NCBI RefSeq assembly: GCF_012912105.1
Contig: NZ_QMEA01000063.1
Span: forward strand, 1 to 64,000
DNA from: Brasilonema sp. UFV-L1
Lineage (GTDB): Bacteria > Cyanobacteriota > Cyanobacteriia > Cyanobacteriales > Nostocaceae
Direction of reading: 5' to 3'
DNA: 64,000 bases
How positions within the stretch are numbered: position 1 is the stretch's first letter; every line of letters begins with the position of its first letter. The notes under the pieces are model-generated. The model was not told the origin of the DNA and did not search any database. It worked only from the letters and a program-made list of their open reading frames with translations. Position numbers and translations under genes: made by a program. Below, piece by piece: positions 61,263-64,000 of the stretch.

Positions 61263-62381
61263 ATGAACTACGTAGACAAGATAAATCATGTCCTCAAACC
61301 TGCATTTTCTCGCAGTCCACTGGTGGTAGACTTATTTGCTGGCTGTGGTGGTTTATCTGTTGGGTTTGAAGCACAGGGATTTGCAACTCACGGGTTTGAA
61401 ATGGATGCTGATTCCTGTGTTACGTATAGAAAAAACTTAAAGGGAAACTGTACTCAGGTTGTCCTCACACACCAGACAGAATTACCATCTGCCAAAGTAC
61501 TCATAGGTGGACCACCTTGTCAACCTTTCAGTGTCGGAGGAAAACAAAAAGGTCTACAAGACTCACGAGACGGATTTCCAATTTTTCTGAGTGCAGTCAA
61601 GAGGCTTTGTCCTGAAATTTGGTTGTTTGAAAATGTTCGTGGACTTCTTTATAAAAACAAGTGGTATTTAGACGAAATTGTTCAACAGTTCCAGGATTTA
61701 GGATTTATAGTTGAATGGAAATTATTAAATGCCGTTGACTTTGGTGTTCCTCAAAATCGAGAACGTCTTATAGTAGTGGGACACAAAGGCAACTTCAAAT
61801 TTCCTAAACTATTCGAGAAAAAAGTGAGTGCTGGCGAAGCTTTAGGAGAACTTGCGTTTTTAGCTCCAGAAGAATCCAAGTTTCTCACACCTAGCATGGA
61901 TGAATATGTAGCAAAGTATGAAAAAGCATCTTTTTGCAAACGTCCCCGCGATCTTCATTTAGATAAACCAGCAAGAACTTTGACCTGCAGAAACTTAGCT
62001 GGTGCAACAGGTGATATGCACAGAATTAAATTACCATGTGGTAGGCGGCGACGTTTGTTTTTAAGAGAAGCTGCTAGATTACAAAGCTTTCCAGATTGGT
62101 TTGAATTTGCAGGAACACAAACAAGTTGTTTTAATCAAGTAGGTAATGCAGTACCACCATTATTTGCATTTTATTTAGCTGGAAGTGTTAGAGATTATCT
62201 GCAATCTCGTTGCGGATTGTCTCCAAGCGAGATAGAACAACGTCAATCACCGACACAAGAGTTGCGAAAAATGGGGGAGGCTGCGAAGGCGATAAGCCAG
62301 AGGCTTGACACTCCGCGTATCGCAACTCCTGATAGTACGGAGAAATTAGCACAGTTGGTGCGTGAGGTGGTGGAGGGGTAA
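61263..62381 (+). CDS. DNA (cytosine-5) methyltransferase with murG-derived tail
   Basis: 372 aa. Motif I DLFAGCGGLS (23-32), motif IV GPPCQPFS with nucleophile Cys86, ENV (123-125), QNRER (164-168), motif IX RLFLREAARLQSFPD and motif X QVGNAVPP (292-299). All catalytic blocks are present, so it should methylate cytosine; the target is unknown. The target-recognition region (~190-260) is short. Residues 333-372 are a copy of the MurG C-terminus with a 9-residue insertion (SQRLDTPRI), not native sequence. No endonuclease gene follows; a cut GHKL ATPase gene faces it. Upstream 99 bp contains AATTCAAA repeats broken by a GC-rich repeat. Confidence 0.85.
   Translation: MNYVDKINHVLKPAFSRSPLVVDLFAGCGGLSVGFEAQGFATHGFEMDADSCVTYRKNLKGNCTQVVLTHQTELPSAKVLIGGPPCQPFSVGGKQKGLQDSRDGFPIFLSAVKRLCPEIWLFENVRGLLYKNKWYLDEIVQQFQDLGFIVEWKLLNAVDFGVPQNRERLIVVGHKGNFKFPKLFEKKVSAGEALGELAFLAPEESKFLTPSMDEYVAKYEKASFCKRPRDLHLDKPARTLTCRNLAGATGDMHRIKLPCGRRRRLFLREAARLQSFPDWFEFAGTQTSCFNQVGNAVPPLFAFYLAGSVRDYLQSRCGLSPSEIEQRQSPTQELRKMGEAAKAISQRLDTPRIATPDSTEKLAQLVREVVEG
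62257..62381 (+). repeat. murG 3' end, direct repeat unit 2, with 27-nt insertion
   Basis: Copy of 61066-61162. The HIP1 site GCGATCGC of murG is split here by 27 nt beginning AAGCCAGAGGCTTGACACTC, whose first 13 nt form a small hairpin (AAGCC...GGCTT) and recur near 10374. The unit supplies the tail of the methyltransferase and, on the other strand, the false tail of the ATPase remnant. Confidence 0.9.
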
Positions 62382-62672
62382 AAAAGGGCACTTATAACCT
62401 ATAAATTCACCTGGGATTTTAGTAGATTTTCCTATAGAGAAAAAGGCTTGGTAAGGAGTTATTCCATTGATAACTTCTGTTTCGCTTAAACCAGTACCAT
62501 TGTCAAAGAACATAAACCCTTGATACTGTAAGAGGGGGTAAATCTCAATTCTTGATGCTTGAGCATCATAAGAGTTAGATATCAACTCACGGATTACTTC
62601 ACAAGGATCTTTGCGATTAACTGAAAGCTCAGATAGGACATGTGTATAAGATATATCTGGATACTGCGCCAT
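62346..62672 (-). pseudogene. Truncated GHKL ATPase (MORC/MutL-like), likely RM partner
   Basis: 108 aa. The N-terminal ATP-binding part is intact: N-box ELISNSYDAQA (~29-39, Asn and Asp present), G1 DNGTGL (~57-62) and SIGKSTK (~79-85, like SFGIGFK-type G2 lead-in). After FIGYKC the native gene stops and the last 13 residues are antisense of the murG-derived repeat. Full proteins of this type are 400 aa or more. GHKL ATPases of the MutL/MORC type occur beside cytosine methyltransferases in restriction systems, which fits its tail-to-tail place here. Confidence 0.7.
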
Positions 62673-62884
62673 GCAAACTAGATTATAATTTCGAGCAAAG
62701 GCTTACTGAAAATATTATATACAAGTAAAACATGATTGTGTAAATATACTGATAAAAATGTCTGCAACGAACCCTAAAACAATTGCAAGATTGTGTTAGA
62801 TTTTGTAAAATTAATACATAAATTAAGATTAGTTAAGATATTTGGTGATAATTGAAGGAATATTTGCAATTCGCTGTCAAACAA

Positions 62885-63115
62885 ATGTCTGAACAAAAGC
62901 CTATTAATCCTTGGAAATACAAACCGTGGTGGTGTCAGCCTTGGTCTATTCTTCTCACAGGTGTGACGCTGATAAGTGGTAGCTGGGTCATATTTAGGAC
63001 AGTTTGGTTAACTATTCTTGTCTGTGTACCAGTACTAACATGGATGGGTTTCTTTTTGATAATTTGGCCCCAACTTATGATCCGTAGTGGGATATTGGAG
63101 TCGTATGAAGATTAA
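62885..63115 (+). CDS. DUF6737-like small membrane protein
   Basis: 76 aa from ATG 62885; the frame starts 33 bp earlier at a TTG but the family begins MSEQKPINPWKYKPWWCQPW. Two hydrophobic helices follow (SILLTGVTLISGSWVIF and LTILVCVPVLTWMGFFLIIWPQLM). Conserved in cyanobacteria and of unknown function; the WKYKPWWCQPW motif sits before the first helix and may contact a partner or the lipid head groups. Confidence 0.75.
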   Translation: MSEQKPINPWKYKPWWCQPWSILLTGVTLISGSWVIFRTVWLTILVCVPVLTWMGFFLIIWPQLMIRSGILESYED

Positions 63116-63149
63116 GGACAGGATATTGTGGATGTTGAGAGACTGTACA

Positions 63150-64000
63150 TTATTCGTCTGTGTTTAAAGATGTATTGTCAAAACCCATAGACTGCAACAT
63201 TCTTTCTCGCTTCTTGCGTGCGATTTCTTGCAAGTCAACAGTTTTATCAGTCTCATCGACAATCTCACCAGTGATGACTTCAAGCACATCTTCCAAGGTG
63301 ACTACACCAGAAACGTTCCCGTATTCATCTACTACTACTGCCAAATGTTCATGGGCTTCGAGAAAGTTTTTAAGCAGTTTATCTGCCCGAATTGTCTCAG
63401 GAACAAAGCAAACTTTTCGAGCTAGATGAGAAATTTTTTGATTTTCCTTTCCTTCAACCAAGGCTGTCAATAAGTTCTGTTTTAAGGCAAATCCAATAAC
63501 TTGATCAATCGAATCATCAATCACAATAATCCGGGTATGTTGTGAGGTAATAATATCTGTTTTTCCCTCGGCAAGAGTCAAATTGCCACGTATATGTGTC
63601 AGCATAATTCGAGGTGTCATCAAATCAGCAGCTATCAAATCATTTAATCGAAACACTCGTTGAATCATTTCTGCTTCACCGCTTTCGATAATTCCCTCCT
63701 GTTGACCGATATTCGCCAATAGCTTTATTTCAGCTTCGTTCGTTGTTGGTCTTTTTTTACCTTTGGAAAAGGGCGCAGTAACAGTTTCTAGAATCCAAAC
63801 TAAGGGTGTGAAGACAATAGAAAGTCCAGTCACAGGTAAAGCTGCTAGTATGGCTATTTGTTCGGCATAGCGCTCTCCAATTGTCTTCGGGATAATTTCA
63901 CCAAAGATTATAATTAGGAAGGTCAAGACTCCTGAAAATACACCTAACCAGGTGTCTCCTAAGACTTTAGCAGCAATACTACCTGTGAGAATACTGCCAA
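63150..64000 (-). CDS. CNNM/CorC-HlyC family transporter (5' truncated by window end)
   Basis: Open to the window edge. The visible part begins GSILTGSIAAKVLGDTWLGVFSG and continues FGEIIPKTIGERYAE and LPVTGLSIVFTPLVWILETVT, the CNNM membrane domain with its EIIPK signature. Two CBS motifs follow (DLMTPRIMLTHIRGNLTLAE... and VCFVPETIRADKLLKNFLEAHEHLAVVVDEYGNVSGVVTLEDVLEVITGEI). The C-terminus ends soon after CBS2, so there is no CorC_HlyC domain. Family members export or regulate Mg2+/Co2+. The gene starts upstream of 64000 in the neighbouring sequence. Confidence 0.85.
   Translation of the reverse strand, partial: GSILTGSIAAKVLGDTWLGVFSGVLTFLIIIFGEIIPKTIGERYAEQIAILAALPVTGLSIVFTPLVWILETVTAPFSKGKKRPTTNEAEIKLLANIGQQEGIIESGEAEMIQRVFRLNDLIAADLMTPRIMLTHIRGNLTLAEGKTDIITSQHTRIIVIDDSIDQVIGFALKQNLLTALVEGKENQKISHLARKVCFVPETIRADKLLKNFLEAHEHLAVVVDEYGNVSGVVTLEDVLEVITGEIVDETDKTVDLQEIARKKRERMLQSMGFDNTSLNTDE

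Overview
The window reads as a filamentous, probably heterocyst-forming cyanobacterium (Nostocales; Scytonema, Tolypothrix or Brasilonema-like). This rests on frequent GCGATCGC (HIP1) octamers, many short GC-rich dispersed palindromes, and cyanobacterial families such as UPF0367, PucC/BCH, DUF1816, DUF1822, DUF6737, Tll0287-like sensors and TIGR03985. Genus is a guess from style.

Layout. 1-6.4 kb: end of an unknown gene, UPF0367 plus an ECF-type ATPase, a broken TnpB element, an NYN RNase-like gene, a 21-bp tandem repeat, tRNA-Asn, a HAD phosphatase and glpK. 6.7-12.7 kb: cell-envelope genes (secreted Thr/Pro-rich peptide, two SH3b/peptidoglycan-binding paralogues, an M23 peptidase) and a WGR beta-propeller protein, with two MITE-like elements. 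13.0-24.1 kb: a type III-D CRISPR effector locus. A TIGR03985 WYL protein diverges from a tightly packed operon of CARF/DUF1887 protein, Cas10, Cas7, Csx10, Cas7-Cas7 fusion, Csx19 and a large TIGR03986 RAMP. No CRISPR array, Cas6, Cas1 or Cas2 is in the window. 24.2-30.4 kb: glgA, hemC, a PucC-family carrier and an inositol-phosphatase-family enzyme. 30.7-36.6 kb: DUF1822 protein, a sigma-70-like factor and a caspase-family protein. 36.9-42.8 kb: a haem-binding sensor, a PhnD-like lipoprotein, an MFS carrier fused to an FHA domain, RidA, a hydroxylaminobenzene-mutase-like membrane protein, and a tandem triplicate of 72-aa peptidoglycan-binding proteins.

42.9-54.6 kb: the standout region, an indolocarbazole-type biosynthetic cluster. 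It encodes close homologues of RebO/StaO (Trp oxidase), RebD/StaD/VioB (chromopyrrolic acid synthase) and RebC/StaC (flavin monooxygenase), plus two cytochromes P450, a GST and a VOC protein. These could convert tryptophan through indolepyruvate imine and chromopyrrolic acid to an arcyriaflavin/K252c-like aglycone. No halogenase or dedicated glycosyltransferase is visible. A MITE with an 8-bp target duplication forms the 3' end of the rebO-like gene.

55.3-64 kb: VOC protein, PRC-barrel, DUF1816, a beta-lactamase-fold hydrolase, an SDR, an NTF2-like secreted protein, murG, a cytosine-5 methyltransferase whose C-terminus is a copy of the murG 3' end, a truncated MORC/MutL-like ATPase, a DUF6737 protein, and a CNNM/CBS transporter cut by the window edge. 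Short mobile repeats are active throughout and several have altered genes (tnpB, the rebO homologue, the methyltransferase tail).
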